NCBI RefSeq assembly: GCF_009183655.1
Contig: NZ_WEIO01000006.1
Coordinates: 1 to 64,000, forward strand
DNA: 64,000 bases
Source: Bacillus aerolatus
GTDB lineage: Bacteria > Bacillota > Bacilli > Bacillales > Domibacillaceae
Reading direction: 5' to 3'
Position 1 is the stretch's first letter. Each line of letters starts with the position of its first letter. Under the pieces are notes generated by a model that had not been told where the DNA came from, did not search any database, and worked only from the letters and a program-made list of their open reading frames with translations. Positions 52,137 through 61,427 of this stretch are shown here, piece after piece. Both the position numbers and the translations under genes were made by a program.

Positions 52137-54707
52137 ATGAAAAAAATTACCGATACGCATATAAAAGCCATCTCGCATACAAAACAAAAGATTCATGAGG
52201 ATATCATTCGCTTTTTAGAAACCAAAGAAAAGCTGCCTTCATTTGCACAATACCTTGAAGACAGAGGAGAATATACAAAACAAATTTGGCTGAATGTCTG
52301 GATTAACAAAGCGTCAAATGAAATTCCCAGTAAAGAAAAGAGAGCTTTTTTAAGAGAAAGAGGCTTTGTCACAAAGGATGTAGCGCGCAAGCTGATCAAT
52401 CAATTGTTCCGAAATGAAATTAGAGATCATCAGCCTTTTGATCCGAATGAATGGCTGAATCAAAAGTATGGACAGCAGATGGAGACATGGCAAGTTTGTT
52501 ATGAGCAGGCACGAGCTCAGTTTTTTGCCCGTCAGGAAGAACAACGCCGCGAAAAAGAACAGACAGTCCTTCATGACAAAATAGAAGCAGAAGCAGAGAA
52601 AATAGTCGAACAAAACGAAGAACGTCTTTACTTGCCGTTCAGGCACTCTATGGCGATTCGTCTGCACGAGGATCTTCAAACGAAAAAAAGATTTTATCAA
52701 GTAGATACGGCTGCTCTGGAAGAACAATTAACGGAAGCCGGAAGCTTTGATCCAAGAGACTATGAGACTGTCGGAGACTTTTTTGGAGAATTGACGGGTC
52801 ATATTGAACAAACGTGGCACTGGGAATTTGAATATGAAACATATTACTCTGTGTATGAACAATTAGCTGCTAATTATGCATTTGATCTTATTTTACAGAT
52901 GATTTTCGACAATCTTTCGGAGCAAATAAAGAATGACTATAAAGAAGCGAATAGCGAAGTGCTCACGACAGACATTTTAATGGATATGATCGACCATCTA
53001 CTCTCAGATACAGAGTGGAAATGTTTCGTAGAACTTGAAGAAGAAGCGTTGGCTGACCTTTTGCATATAGCTTCATTGCCGTTTGATGAGGCGGTACATA
53101 AAAGTCTATATGAAAAAGGTAAAGCGGAAAGGGAACAGAAAAAAGCACAGGAACAAGCGGAATTGGAGCGGAGAAAGGCGGAAGAAGAAAGGCTGATTGA
53201 AGAGATTTTTGGTCAGGCATACCGACCGCCAGCTGAAAGAAGCGTTCGCTACGTTCTTCATATCGGCGAAACAAATACTGGTAAAACCCATCAGGCACTG
53301 GAAAGAATGAAACAGGCTAAAAGCGGGCTTTATCTAGCGCCTCTTCGCTTGCTCGCTCTTGAAGTGTATGAAAAATTAAATAAAGAAGGGATTCCTTGCT
53401 CGCTGAAAACAGGAGAAGAAGAAAAGGCAACTCAAGCTGCCTGCCATGCTTCCTGTACGGTGGAAATGTTTCATGAAAAAGATTTTTACGAAGTAGTCGT
53501 CATTGATGAAGCACAGATGATTGCCGATAAAGACCGCGGCTTTTCCTGGTATAAAGCGATTACAGGCGCCCGCGCAGACGAAGTTCACATCATTGCCAGT
53601 AAAAACATGAAAGAGATGCTGATCCAGCTTCTAGGTGACAGCGAATATGAACTGATTGAATACAGCCGTGATATCCCGCTTCAAGTGGAACCGGCTCCGT
53701 TCAAACTGTTTGAAACAGCAAAAGGAGATGCACTCGTTTGTTTTTCAAGAAGGGAAGTGCTCGAAACAGCGGCAAGACTGAAGAAAAATCGATTTTCTGT
53801 CAGCATGATTTATGGCAGTATGCCCCCGGAAACGAGAAAAAAGCAAATGCAGCAGTTTATTGAAGGAAAAACATCTGTCATTGTATCGACGGACGCCATC
53901 GGCATGGGATTAAATCTGCCGATTCGCCGAATTGTTTTTTTAAAGAATGAAAAATTTGACGGCTCGAGAAGAAGGCTGCTTACATCCCAGGAAGTGAAGC
54001 AAATTGCCGGCCGTGCCGGGAGAAAAGGGTTGTACTCTGTCGGAAAGGTCGCCTTCACGTCTGATATTAAAACGATGACGTATTTACTTGAAACAGAAGA
54101 TAAAGCTGTGACGACTTTTGCGATTGCACCGACAACAGCAGTGTTTGAACGATTTCAAAGACACTACCGCGATCTTGGCACGTTTTTTGAGTTGTGGCAC
54201 CGCTTTAAAAGCCCAAAAGGAACGAAAAAATCCTCCCTTTCTCAAGAACGTGCTTTATATGAATTCATTCGCGGCAGTGAAATAGAGGCAAGGCTGTCCA
54301 TGACAGATCTGTATGGCTTCCTGCATTTGCCGTTTTCAACGAAAGAACCGGAGATGACGAGACAATGGCTCGCTACGATGCAAGCTGTTGTCAGTAGCAC
54401 GGATCTTCCTGAACCACAAGTGAAAACAGGAACTCTTGAAGACCTTGAGCTGTCTTACAAAGCGATCGGCCTGCATCTGCTCTTTTTATATCGGCTGGAA
54501 CGGCAGACGGAGGCGATCTACTGGGAACGCCTGCGGGAAACGATTAGTGAAGGGGTCCATGAACAATTGCAATCGGAAGAAACGAGGACAGGCAAAACGT
54601 GCAAGAGCTGCCGAAAAAAACTTCCTTCCGATTTTCGTTATCAACTTTGCGATAGCTGTCACGCTTCAAGACGTGAGAAAAAGTATTACAGGAATAAAAG
54701 GTATTAA
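52137..54707 (+). CDS. Suv3-like SF2 RNA helicase with zinc ribbon
   Basis: The 856-residue protein has a long N-terminal region (1-370) of mainly charged helices, with a coiled coil near 330-365 (EREQKKAQEQAELERRKAEEE). A helicase core of the Ski2/Suv3 type follows: motif I GETNTGKTHQ (377-386), DEAQM (about 455), VSTDAIGMGLNLP and the motif VI QIAGRAGRKG (about 620). The C-terminus carries two CxxC pairs (CKSC and CDSC, from about residue 821), probably a zinc ribbon. Mitochondrial Suv3 unwinds RNA for degradation; the bacterial proteins are not well characterised. The start at 52137 is set by AAAGGAG. It follows the toxin-antitoxin locus by about 120 bases. Confidence 0.85.
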   Translation: MKKITDTHIKAISHTKQKIHEDIIRFLETKEKLPSFAQYLEDRGEYTKQIWLNVWINKASNEIPSKEKRAFLRERGFVTKDVARKLINQLFRNEIRDHQPFDPNEWLNQKYGQQMETWQVCYEQARAQFFARQEEQRREKEQTVLHDKIEAEAEKIVEQNEERLYLPFRHSMAIRLHEDLQTKKRFYQVDTAALEEQLTEAGSFDPRDYETVGDFFGELTGHIEQTWHWEFEYETYYSVYEQLAANYAFDLILQMIFDNLSEQIKNDYKEANSEVLTTDILMDMIDHLLSDTEWKCFVELEEEALADLLHIASLPFDEAVHKSLYEKGKAEREQKKAQEQAELERRKAEEERLIEEIFGQAYRPPAERSVRYVLHIGETNTGKTHQALERMKQAKSGLYLAPLRLLALEVYEKLNKEGIPCSLKTGEEEKATQAACHASCTVEMFHEKDFYEVVVIDEAQMIADKDRGFSWYKAITGARADEVHIIASKNMKEMLIQLLGDSEYELIEYSRDIPLQVEPAPFKLFETAKGDALVCFSRREVLETAARLKKNRFSVSMIYGSMPPETRKKQMQQFIEGKTSVIVSTDAIGMGLNLPIRRIVFLKNEKFDGSRRRLLTSQEVKQIAGRAGRKGLYSVGKVAFTSDIKTMTYLLETEDKAVTTFAIAPTTAVFERFQRHYRDLGTFFELWHRFKSPKGTKKSSLSQERALYEFIRGSEIEARLSMTDLYGFLHLPFSTKEPEMTRQWLATMQAVVSSTDLPEPQVKTGTLEDLELSYKAIGLHLLFLYRLERQTEAIYWERLRETISEGVHEQLQSEETRTGKTCKSCRKKLPSDFRYQLCDSCHASRREKKYYRNKRY

Positions 54708-54817
54708 GTAAATGTTTTGACCAGTGCGGAAAAGTAAAACTTTATCAAGAAGATCGGTTTATAACGTTTTCCATAATGGGAATAGTATTAGTAAAAGATA
54801 TTCCCGGGAGGACGGTC

Positions 54818-55672
54818 ATGGAGTTAGTTTCTAAACAAAGTCAGCCAATCACTTGCAGCAGCGAATACGATAAGTTACATAAAGTGGTGCTCTGTCAGCC
54901 GCAATATATGGCGATCGAGGAAGTCATTAATGAAACGCAGGAACACTTTAAGGAAGAAAACATCCAAATTGAACGTGCGATGAAACAGCACCGGCAATTT
55001 TCACAGATGCTTCGTGAATATGGCGTCGAAGTAATCCAACTGCCGCCGCGGCCTAAGTACCCTGAACAAGTATTTACACGAGATATTGGTTTCACTCTTG
55101 GCTCACACTTATTTGTAGCTGATATGGCGAGTGATATTCGCCAAGGGGAAGAGGAAGAATTGAAAAAGTGGCTGAAAGCGGAACATCTATCTTTCGTTCA
55201 GTTGAATGAAGGGATTATTGAAGGCGGTGATGTGATCATTGACGGCCGGACGATTTATGTCGGAATCAGCAGCCGCACGAATGAAAAGGCGATAGACGAG
55301 TTGCAATCACTGCTGGCTGAGTATGAAGTGATTCCCATTCCTTTTAACGAAAAGTATCTGCATTTAGATTGTGTTTTTAACATTTTATCTCCCGAGGATG
55401 CTTTAATTTTTCCGGAAGCACTAAATAAACAGGAAAGACAGCTGCTCGAATCACGCTTTGATTTAATTGAAGTGTCAGAAGAAGAACAGTTTACCCTCGG
55501 AACGAATGTACTTTCCATCGGTCATAAAAAAGTGTTCAGTCTTCCGGTGAATAAAGAAGTGAATAAGCAGCTGGCTGAGCGGGGATATAAAGTGATCGAA
55601 GTGGACATCACGGAAATCATTAAATCGGGCGGATCTTTTCGCTGCTGCACGATGCCGCTTTTGCGCGGGTGA
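54818..55672 (+). CDS. ykgA: DDAH/amidinotransferase-family hydrolase, YkgA-like
   Basis: The 284-residue protein has the guanidine-modifying fold (pentein). It shows the conserved FTRDIGF, EGGDVIIDGRTIYVGISSRTN, the catalytic histidine in HLDCVFN, and the nucleophilic cysteine in GGSFRCCTMPL. Its size and order of motifs fit B. subtilis YkgA, an N-dimethylarginine dimethylaminohydrolase-like protein. The substrate could be dimethylarginine or another guanidine. The ATG at 54818 follows GGGAGGACGG; an in-frame ATG at 54776 lacks a site. It ends in a good terminator. Confidence 0.85.
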   Translation: MELVSKQSQPITCSSEYDKLHKVVLCQPQYMAIEEVINETQEHFKEENIQIERAMKQHRQFSQMLREYGVEVIQLPPRPKYPEQVFTRDIGFTLGSHLFVADMASDIRQGEEEELKKWLKAEHLSFVQLNEGIIEGGDVIIDGRTIYVGISSRTNEKAIDELQSLLAEYEVIPIPFNEKYLHLDCVFNILSPEDALIFPEALNKQERQLLESRFDLIEVSEEEQFTLGTNVLSIGHKKVFSLPVNKEVNKQLAERGYKVIEVDITEIIKSGGSFRCCTMPLLRG

Positions 55673-55685
55673 AGATAGAATAGGC

Positions 55686-55722
55686 AAAAAAACAACCAAG
55701 CAGATCAAAGCTTGGTTGTTTT
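55686..55722. terminator. Terminator after the YkgA-like gene
   Basis: AAAACAACCAAGC pairs perfectly with GCTTGGTTGTTTT around eight bases. It lies between two convergent genes and has T runs on both strands. Confidence 0.92.
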
Positions 55723-55759
55723 CATTTGAAACTTATGGCTTGAAATATCGTAATAGTAA

Positions 55760-56062
55760 TTAACGTCTTTTCCGCCGCCCGATTTCTTCCGTAACAATAA
55801 AAGCGAGTTCGTCATTTCCGTATAAAGAGAGAACATTTAATAACGTGTCATCAAGAATTTCTCCCGCTTCTTCTTTTGAAACCGTTAAATCAATCGCCTG
55901 CTGCAAAGCTTCATTGGCTGATTGCTGCGGATATGCCTGCTTATACAACACCGCAGGATCAAGATCATTATTTACACACCACTGCGCAAAAATAAATACC
56001 ATCATTTGTTCATCACGCTCGTAGTTCTTGATCACTTGTTCTTCCATTTCTTTTTTATTCAT
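55760..56062 (-). CDS. Small conserved hypothetical protein, 100 aa
   Basis: The acidic helical protein has MEEQVIKNYERDEQMMVFIFAQWC, WCVNNDLDP and NDELAFIVTEEIGRRKRR. It resembles a Bacillus hypothetical I associate with YxiS, but I am not certain. There is no signal peptide. A GGAG-like site lies before the ATG. It is divergent from the DNA glycosylase gene. Function unknown. Confidence 0.7.
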   Translation of the reverse strand: MNKKEMEEQVIKNYERDEQMMVFIFAQWCVNNDLDPAVLYKQAYPQQSANEALQQAIDLTVSKEEAGEILDDTLLNVLSLYGNDELAFIVTEEIGRRKRR

Positions 56063-56152
56063 TCAGGACGCTCCTTTTACGTTATGTACGTTTATTATAA
56101 AGGTAGTGGAAGAGTGATCACAACAATCAACAATTAGACAGGAAGTGAAAGT

Positions 56153-56665
56153 TTGGAACCCATTAAGGATCATTTAAAAGAAAATCTGGATATATTGTTT
56201 GTCGGCTTTAATCCAAGTCTTCGTTCAGGTGAAACCGGTCATCATTTTGCTAACCCGAATAACCGGTTTTGGACCATTTTGTATAGGGCAGGTTTAACCG
56301 ACACAAAGTTTAGGCCAATCGAAGATGACAAACTGCTAGATTTAGGATTTGGACTGACGAATATCGTGGCAAGGCCGACGAGAAACGCACAAGAAATAAC
56401 GAAAGAGGAATATAATGAAGGCAGAGAGGAATTGAAAAAGAAAATTTCTTTTTACAAGCCGAAGATTGTCTGTTTTGTCGGTAAAGGTGTGTATCAGCAG
56501 TACAGCGGCCGAAAAGACGTTTCATGGGGCCTTCAGGTAGAATCTGTCGTTCCAGGTGTGAAGGATTTCGTCGCTCCTTCATCGAGCGGTCTCGTTCGAA
56601 TGAAGCTAGATGAGATTGTCGGTATTTACCATGAACTGCCGGAATTAATTCGCATTTTATTATAA
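56153..56665 (+). CDS. mug: Mug/TDG-type uracil-DNA glycosylase
   Basis: The enzyme removes uracil or thymine mispaired with guanine, or etheno-cytosine, from DNA. The 170-residue product has the family's VGFNPSLRSGETGHHFANPNNRFW motif, which includes the catalytic GxNPS and the DNA-contact NNRFW. LTNIVARPT and APSSSGLVR follow. The start is TTG at 56153, with AGGAAGTG upstream. A DUF456 gene follows 22 bases later in the same direction. Confidence 0.92.
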   Translation: MEPIKDHLKENLDILFVGFNPSLRSGETGHHFANPNNRFWTILYRAGLTDTKFRPIEDDKLLDLGFGLTNIVARPTRNAQEITKEEYNEGREELKKKISFYKPKIVCFVGKGVYQQYSGRKDVSWGLQVESVVPGVKDFVAPSSSGLVRMKLDEIVGIYHELPELIRILL

Positions 56666-56687
56666 TAAAAATTGAGGAGTGATGGCG

Positions 56688-57170
56688 ATGGATGTCGCAG
56701 CCTGGATAGGCATTGTTGTTTTGTTTGTGATTAGTTTCGCCGGATTGATTTTCCCGGTGATCCCCTCTATTTTGTTTTTGTGGGGCGGATTTTTGCTTTA
56801 TCATTTCGGGATAAACAGAGATGAATTATCAATTATTTTTTGGATCGCCATGGGGCTGTTCACGATTTTAATTATTGTGTCCGACATTCTTGCCAACAGT
56901 TATTTTGTGAAGAAGTACGGCGGTTCGAAGTGGGGAGAACGGATTGCAGCACTTGCCGTCATTGTCGGCTCGTTCGTCTTTCCGCCATTCGGCATTTTGC
57001 TTGTCCCATTCGCTGCTGTTCTCGTGACTGAACTGATTATCCAAAAAGATATAAGAAAAGCTGTCATGATTGGCTTTGCCACATTTGTCGGTTTTTTAAG
57101 CGGCACAATCGCCAAGTTTATTATACAGCTCATTATGATTGCCTGGTTTATTATTGAAATCATTATTTAA
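56688..57170 (+). CDS. DUF456 family membrane protein
   Basis: The 160-residue protein has four to five hydrophobic helices with the family pattern GLIFPVIPSILFLWGGFLLYH and KYGGSKWGERIAALAVIVGSFVFPPFGIL. The glycine zippers typical of DUF456 are seen in GFATFVGFLSGTIAKF. The function of the family is unknown. I use the ATG at 56688; the GTG at 56679 and ATG at 56682 are closer to the GAGGAG site. It probably forms a unit with mug. Confidence 0.82.
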   Translation: MDVAAWIGIVVLFVISFAGLIFPVIPSILFLWGGFLLYHFGINRDELSIIFWIAMGLFTILIIVSDILANSYFVKKYGGSKWGERIAALAVIVGSFVFPPFGILLVPFAAVLVTELIIQKDIRKAVMIGFATFVGFLSGTIAKFIIQLIMIAWFIIEIII

Positions 57171-57191
57171 GAGCCAACATAAGGCGACGAT

Positions 57192-57219
57192 ATGACATTT
57201 GTCATACTCTGTACATGAC
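57192..57219 (+). promoter_or_regulatory. DesR operator upstream of des
   Basis: ATGACA and TGTCAT form a perfect dyad at 57192-57205, and another half-site ATGAC occurs at 57215-57219. They lie upstream of a promoter with a good -10 (TATAAT at 57252-57257) but a weak -35 (TGCAAA). This is the arrangement of the DesR-activated des promoter in B. subtilis. Confidence 0.8.
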
Positions 57220-57289
57220 GGGTGCTACTGCAAAAACTTCTTTTCCTTTTTTATAATGAATGTATCAAGAAAGGGAAAGGAAATAAAAC

Positions 57290-58336
57290 ATGAATAAAGA
57301 AAACTCCAAACAGCTGCGGAAGCAAGTGGCTCCTTATGAAAAAGCGGATACGAAAGCCAGTGTATGGCAAATCATCAATACAGTGGGTCCGTTTTTCCTC
57401 ATCTGGTTCCTTGCCTACCAAAGCTTGTCCATTTCCTACCTGCTTACGTTAGCTTTAGCTGTAATTGGCGCAGGATTTATGACGAGGATGTTTATCATTT
57501 TCCATGATTGCTGTCATCACTCGTTCTTTAAAAACCGAAAAGCAAATAAAATTGTTGGAACAATCACAGGGATTTTAACATTTTTCCCATACAGTCAGTG
57601 GCAGCACAGCCATTCTGTTCATCACGCCACGAGCGGCAATCTCGATAAGCGGGGAACGGGCGATATATGGGTCATGACCGTCGATGAGTATATGCAAGCG
57701 TCCTTTTGGCAGCGTTTGTCTTACCGGTTATACCGCAACCCGTTTGTAATGTTTATTTTAGGCCCCATTTATGTGTTTCTGATTGAAAACCGCTTTAACC
57801 GAAAAGGAGCCAGATGGAACGAACGGCTCAATACGTACTTGACGAACGTGGCGCTTGTTACGATTATCGCATTGCTTTGCTGGGCTATCGGCTGGCAGGC
57901 GTTCCTTTTAGTTCAAGGGCCGCTCTTTATGATTGCCGGTTCTGCCGGTGTCTGGCTCTTTTATGTCCAACACACATTTGAAGATTCTTATTTTGAAGAA
58001 GACGAAAATTGGAACTACGTCAAAGCGGCGGTGGAAGGCAGTTCTTTCTATAAGCTGCCGAAACTTCTGCAGTGGCTGACTGGCAATATCGGTTTTCATC
58101 ATGTGCATCATTTAAGTCCGCGGGTGCCTAACTATCAGCTGGAAGAAGCTCATAATAATTCACTTCCGCTGCAAAATGTGCCGACGATCACGCTTTCGAC
58201 AAGCTTAAGTTCTCTTAAATTCCGTCTATGGGATGAGCAAAGTGAGAAGTTTATTACTTTCCGTGACGTAAAAAAATCAGCCGCCCGGCAGACAAAAAAG
58301 AGTGCTTTTCACTCTGTTCACGTAAAGTCTGAATAA
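57290..58336 (+). CDS. des: Membrane fatty acid desaturase Des
   Basis: Des introduces a cis double bond into membrane phospholipid acyl chains after a temperature drop. The 348-residue membrane protein has the three histidine boxes that hold the di-iron centre: FHDCCHHSF (His72, 76, 77), QHSHSVHHA and FHHVHHLSPR. It is slightly divergent in the N-terminus but full length. The gene has the DesR operator in front and a terminator behind, then desK and desR, so it is induced by low membrane fluidity through that pair. Confidence 0.95.
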   Translation: MNKENSKQLRKQVAPYEKADTKASVWQIINTVGPFFLIWFLAYQSLSISYLLTLALAVIGAGFMTRMFIIFHDCCHHSFFKNRKANKIVGTITGILTFFPYSQWQHSHSVHHATSGNLDKRGTGDIWVMTVDEYMQASFWQRLSYRLYRNPFVMFILGPIYVFLIENRFNRKGARWNERLNTYLTNVALVTIIALLCWAIGWQAFLLVQGPLFMIAGSAGVWLFYVQHTFEDSYFEEDENWNYVKAAVEGSSFYKLPKLLQWLTGNIGFHHVHHLSPRVPNYQLEEAHNNSLPLQNVPTITLSTSLSSLKFRLWDEQSEKFITFRDVKKSAARQTKKSAFHSVHVKSE

Positions 58337-58345
58337 AACTAGAAG

Positions 58346-58409
58346 TAAAAACCATGTTTTCTTACCTTATCTGGAATATCATCCAGACCGGTGAGAAAAC
58401 ATGGTTTTT
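58346..58409 (+). terminator. Terminator of des
   Basis: AAAAACCATGTTTTCT pairs with AGAAAACATGGTTTTT in a large stem that also contains CTGGA/TCCAG. It separates des from desKR. Confidence 0.9.
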
Positions 58410-58423
58410 ATCAAGAATGAGAT

Positions 58424-58452
58424 TTCACGATTTTCCTGGATTCCTTTATACT
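58424..58452 (+). promoter_or_regulatory. Promoter of desKR
   Basis: TTCACG and TATACT are 17 bases apart, between the des terminator and desK. It would give desKR a separate, constitutive supply, as in B. subtilis. Confidence 0.65.
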
Positions 58453-58497
58453 GAAGAAAAGGTGCGTTCGCCCTTCACCTTATTAAAAGAGGTTTTA

Positions 58498-59637
58498 ATG
58501 ATGCAAAAAAGATATATGACTTTTCAAAAAAGCTCAGGAATATCTCCTTATATATGGAGCGTATTAAGTTTACTGCCTTTTTATTTTATTTTTCAGTCTT
58601 CCTCCTCGATTGAAATCATTGTGGGAATTGTACTGACGATTTTATTTTTTATCTCGTATCGGCTTGCTTTTATGTCAAAGAAGTGGCCCGTCTATTTATG
58701 GACATGTATTTTGATCGGTATTTCAATCACGATGACGATTTTGTTTCAGTTTGTCTATTTTGCTTTTTATATTGCTTATTATAACGGCAACATTAAAAAC
58801 CGTGTTGCATTTATTACACTGTATGTGATTCATTTAGTCAGCACGACGATTTCCATTAACTATCATTTCGTGCTGCAAAATGAACTGTTTTTAAAACAGC
58901 TGCCATTTATTGTTATCGTCTGGATTAGTGTCATCCTATTGCCGTTTAATATTTATAATCGGAAAAAACAGGATCAGCTGGAAGAGCAGCTGAAAGATGC
59001 GAACGATCGGATTTCTGAGCTCGTCAAAATGGAAGAGCGGCAGCGTATCGCCCGTGATCTTCATGATACGTTAGGGCAAAAGCTATCACTTATCGGCCTG
59101 AAAAGTGACTTAGCGAGCAAATTAATTTATAAAGACCCGGAACAGGCCCGGAGCGAATTAAAAGATGTGCAGCAGACAGCTAGAACAGCGTTAAATGAAG
59201 TGAGGAAGATGGTCTCTTCCATGCGCGGAATTCGATTAAAAGACGAGATTGTTCTCGTGAAACAAATTCTCCAGGCTGCGCAAATTGATTTTATCGGCGA
59301 AGACGAGATTAAGTTAGTGAATGTTTCTTTGTTTCTAGAAAATATTTTAAGTATGTGTTTGAAAGAAGCGGTCACTAACGTCGTCAAACATAGCCATGCT
59401 TCTAGATGTCTCGTTCACATTGTGCAATCGGAACGAGACATCTGTATTACAGTGAAGGATAATGGAGAAGGAATAAACGCGGAAAAAGCATTTGGCAAAG
59501 GAAGCGGGCTTCTCGGTATAAAAGAACGGCTGGAATTTGTGAATGGGAGCCTGTGCGTTCATTCGGATGGCGGCACGACCCTCGCTATGACGGTGCCTAA
59601 TGATGTGAAGCCGAGAGAGAAGGAGGAATTGGCGTGA
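58498..59637 (+). CDS. desK: Membrane-thickness sensor histidine kinase DesK
   Basis: DesK senses bilayer thickness with its membrane helices and changes between kinase and phosphatase. The 379-residue product has about five helices in the first 145 residues and a linker coiled coil. The HisKA_3 box is RIARDLHDTLGQKLSL with the phospho-accepting His189, one away from B. subtilis His188. A HATPase (EAVTNVVKHSHA, DNGEGI) ends the protein. I place the start at 58498, after AAAGAGG, because the longer frame would run through the des terminator hairpin. It overlaps desR by four bases. Confidence 0.93.
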   Translation: MMQKRYMTFQKSSGISPYIWSVLSLLPFYFIFQSSSSIEIIVGIVLTILFFISYRLAFMSKKWPVYLWTCILIGISITMTILFQFVYFAFYIAYYNGNIKNRVAFITLYVIHLVSTTISINYHFVLQNELFLKQLPFIVIVWISVILLPFNIYNRKKQDQLEEQLKDANDRISELVKMEERQRIARDLHDTLGQKLSLIGLKSDLASKLIYKDPEQARSELKDVQQTARTALNEVRKMVSSMRGIRLKDEIVLVKQILQAAQIDFIGEDEIKLVNVSLFLENILSMCLKEAVTNVVKHSHASRCLVHIVQSERDICITVKDNGEGINAEKAFGKGSGLLGIKERLEFVNGSLCVHSDGGTTLAMTVPNDVKPREKEELA

Positions 59638-60233
59638 TTCGTATAGTCATTGCGGAAGATCAGCGAATGCTGCTTGGGGCACTCGGTTCGCTGTTGAATC
59701 TGGAAGATGATATGGAAGTAGTCGGCAAGGCGTCGAACGGTGAAGAAGCCATCGCCCTCGTGCAGCAAAAGAAACCCGATGTTTGCATTATGGACATTGA
59801 AATGCCCAGTAAGAGCGGGCTGGAAGCGGCTGAAGAGCTAAAAGATTTGGAATGCAAAGTCATTATTTTAACGACTTTTGCCCGCACAGGTTATTTTCAG
59901 CGGGCGCTAAAAGCGAAGGTGAGCGGCTATTTACTAAAAGATAGTCCAAGTGAAGAACTGGCAAGCTCTATTCGCAGCATTATGGCCGGAAGGAGAATTT
60001 ATGCCCCTGAATTAATGGATGATTTCTATAGTGAAGAAAACCCGCTTACAGACCGGGAGAAAGAAGTGCTGGAGCTTGTGGCTGACGGGAAAAACACGAA
60101 AGAAATTGCCGACCAGCTCAATATCAAAAACGGAACTGTACGAAACTATATTTCAACGATATTTGATAAGCTGGAAGTAAAAAACCGGATCGAAGCCATT
60201 TCGCAATCGAAAGAAAAAGGCTGGTTTAAATAA
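59634..60233 (+). CDS. desR: Response regulator DesR
   Basis: DesR activates des when phosphorylated by DesK. The 199-residue NarL-type regulator has the acidic pocket and phospho-acceptor Asp54 (CIMDIEMP), the same number as in B. subtilis. Its C-terminal LuxR-type helix-turn-helix is LTDREKEVLELVADGKNTKEIADQLNIKNGTVRNYIS. It starts with GTG in the GTGA overlap with the desK stop. Its operator is recognisable upstream of des. Confidence 0.95.
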   Translation: MIRIVIAEDQRMLLGALGSLLNLEDDMEVVGKASNGEEAIALVQQKKPDVCIMDIEMPSKSGLEAAEELKDLECKVIILTTFARTGYFQRALKAKVSGYLLKDSPSEELASSIRSIMAGRRIYAPELMDDFYSEENPLTDREKEVLELVADGKNTKEIADQLNIKNGTVRNYISTIFDKLEVKNRIEAISQSKEKGWFK

Positions 60234-60242
60234 CAGAGAAGC

Positions 60243-60285
60243 AAAACGAGAATCCACTTTGAGTTAAAGGGGATTCTCGTTTTTG
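60243..60285. terminator. Terminator between desR and the BASS permease gene
   Basis: AAAACGAGAATCC pairs with GGATTCTCGTTTT around a loop with TTT/AAA, followed by Ts. It overlaps the last codons of the convergent gene. Confidence 0.9.
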
Positions 60286-61235
60286 GTTTGATGCAAATGA
60301 TCCATTTTCGTTGAAAATACATTAGCTACAATCGCTCCGAGTGTTAAATTGACGACCATATTCGCAACTGAAGGGACAGCCGCTGCAGAACTAATATGTT
60401 CCATTGCCAGAGTAGCCGCCAAGGCCGTGTTGCAAATGCCAGTATGGAATAAAATCGCCCGGCAGTTTTGTTCTGGTATTTTGAATAATCTAGCTATCAA
60501 GTATCCAGTAAGCATAGGGACGGAAACTTGTATAAACACCGCAAGAAAAATGAGCGGCAAAAGATCAAGGTTTTTTGCCAACGAGCTTTGAGCGCTGGAA
60601 ACAACGGATAATACGACGATAAATAAGGCAAGCATGGAAAGAGCAGATGTGTAAGGCTGAATGACTTTCACTTTTTCTGTCCATTTCCATTGCAACAGCA
60701 ACCCGAGCAGTAGAGGAATAAACACGATGTAAATAATACTTAAAAATAACGGCCAAAAAGCAATTGGGATAAATTGGCCGGCAAACCATTGCGCAAGGAC
60801 AGGAGTGAGTACAGGAGAGATGAACGTATCAGCTGTCGCCATCGATACACTTAACGCCACCTCGCCGCCTGCCATAAATGTATATAAATTGGCGGATGTG
60901 CCGCTTGGGACTACCCCTGCTAATATGATTCCTATAGCAATTTCTCTCTCATCCTTAAAAAAGAAGTACGCAGTCAAAAGTGTTACTCCCACCATGATGG
61001 TCCATTTGAGAAGCACGCCGGCAAACATATAGGCCGGTTTCTTTATAACGGAAACAAGAGAACTCGTCGACAAAGACATGCCCATCAATAAGAAAATAAT
61101 TCCCAGCGCTGGTCCCGTTAGGCTGCGGATGGATACGAACGTTTGTGGAAAAAAATACGCAATGATAGATAAGAAAACAATCCACACTGGCAAATATTTT
61201 GAAATAATGAACACGCAAAACCGGAATATCTTCAT
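60264..61235 (-). CDS. Bile acid:sodium symporter (BASS) family permease
   Basis: The 323-residue membrane protein has nine to ten helices. It has the BASS pattern LLMGMSLSTSSLVSVIKKP, AGVVPSGTSANLYTFMAGGEVALSVSMAT and CNTALAATLAMEH, which carry the sodium-site residues. Family members in bacteria move organic acids, pantoate or related anions with sodium. The substrate here is unknown. The last codons overlap the terminator shared with desR. Confidence 0.85.
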   Translation of the reverse strand: MKIFRFCVFIISKYLPVWIVFLSIIAYFFPQTFVSIRSLTGPALGIIFLLMGMSLSTSSLVSVIKKPAYMFAGVLLKWTIMVGVTLLTAYFFFKDEREIAIGIILAGVVPSGTSANLYTFMAGGEVALSVSMATADTFISPVLTPVLAQWFAGQFIPIAFWPLFLSIIYIVFIPLLLGLLLQWKWTEKVKVIQPYTSALSMLALFIVVLSVVSSAQSSLAKNLDLLPLIFLAVFIQVSVPMLTGYLIARLFKIPEQNCRAILFHTGICNTALAATLAMEHISSAAAVPSVANMVVNLTLGAIVANVFSTKMDHLHQTKNENPL

Positions 61236-61427
61236 GAACTCACCACCTTAATCTTATTCCTTAATGTTAAAGGTTAGTAGCAACCGAATAAAAGAAATTT
61301 TAAAAACAATGTTAAAATAATAAGGATAAGTTAGATTGTTGGCAATTTCAAGAAAATTAATTATTATGGAAACTATCTTTTTGCCGGATGGATATTATTT
61401 CTTTTATAGATAGGAGGCATATAATTC

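Noticed and set aside
58354..58497. N-terminal extension of the desK frame
   Set aside because: It runs through the des terminator hairpin and precedes the desKR promoter and ribosome binding site; the start is placed at 58498.
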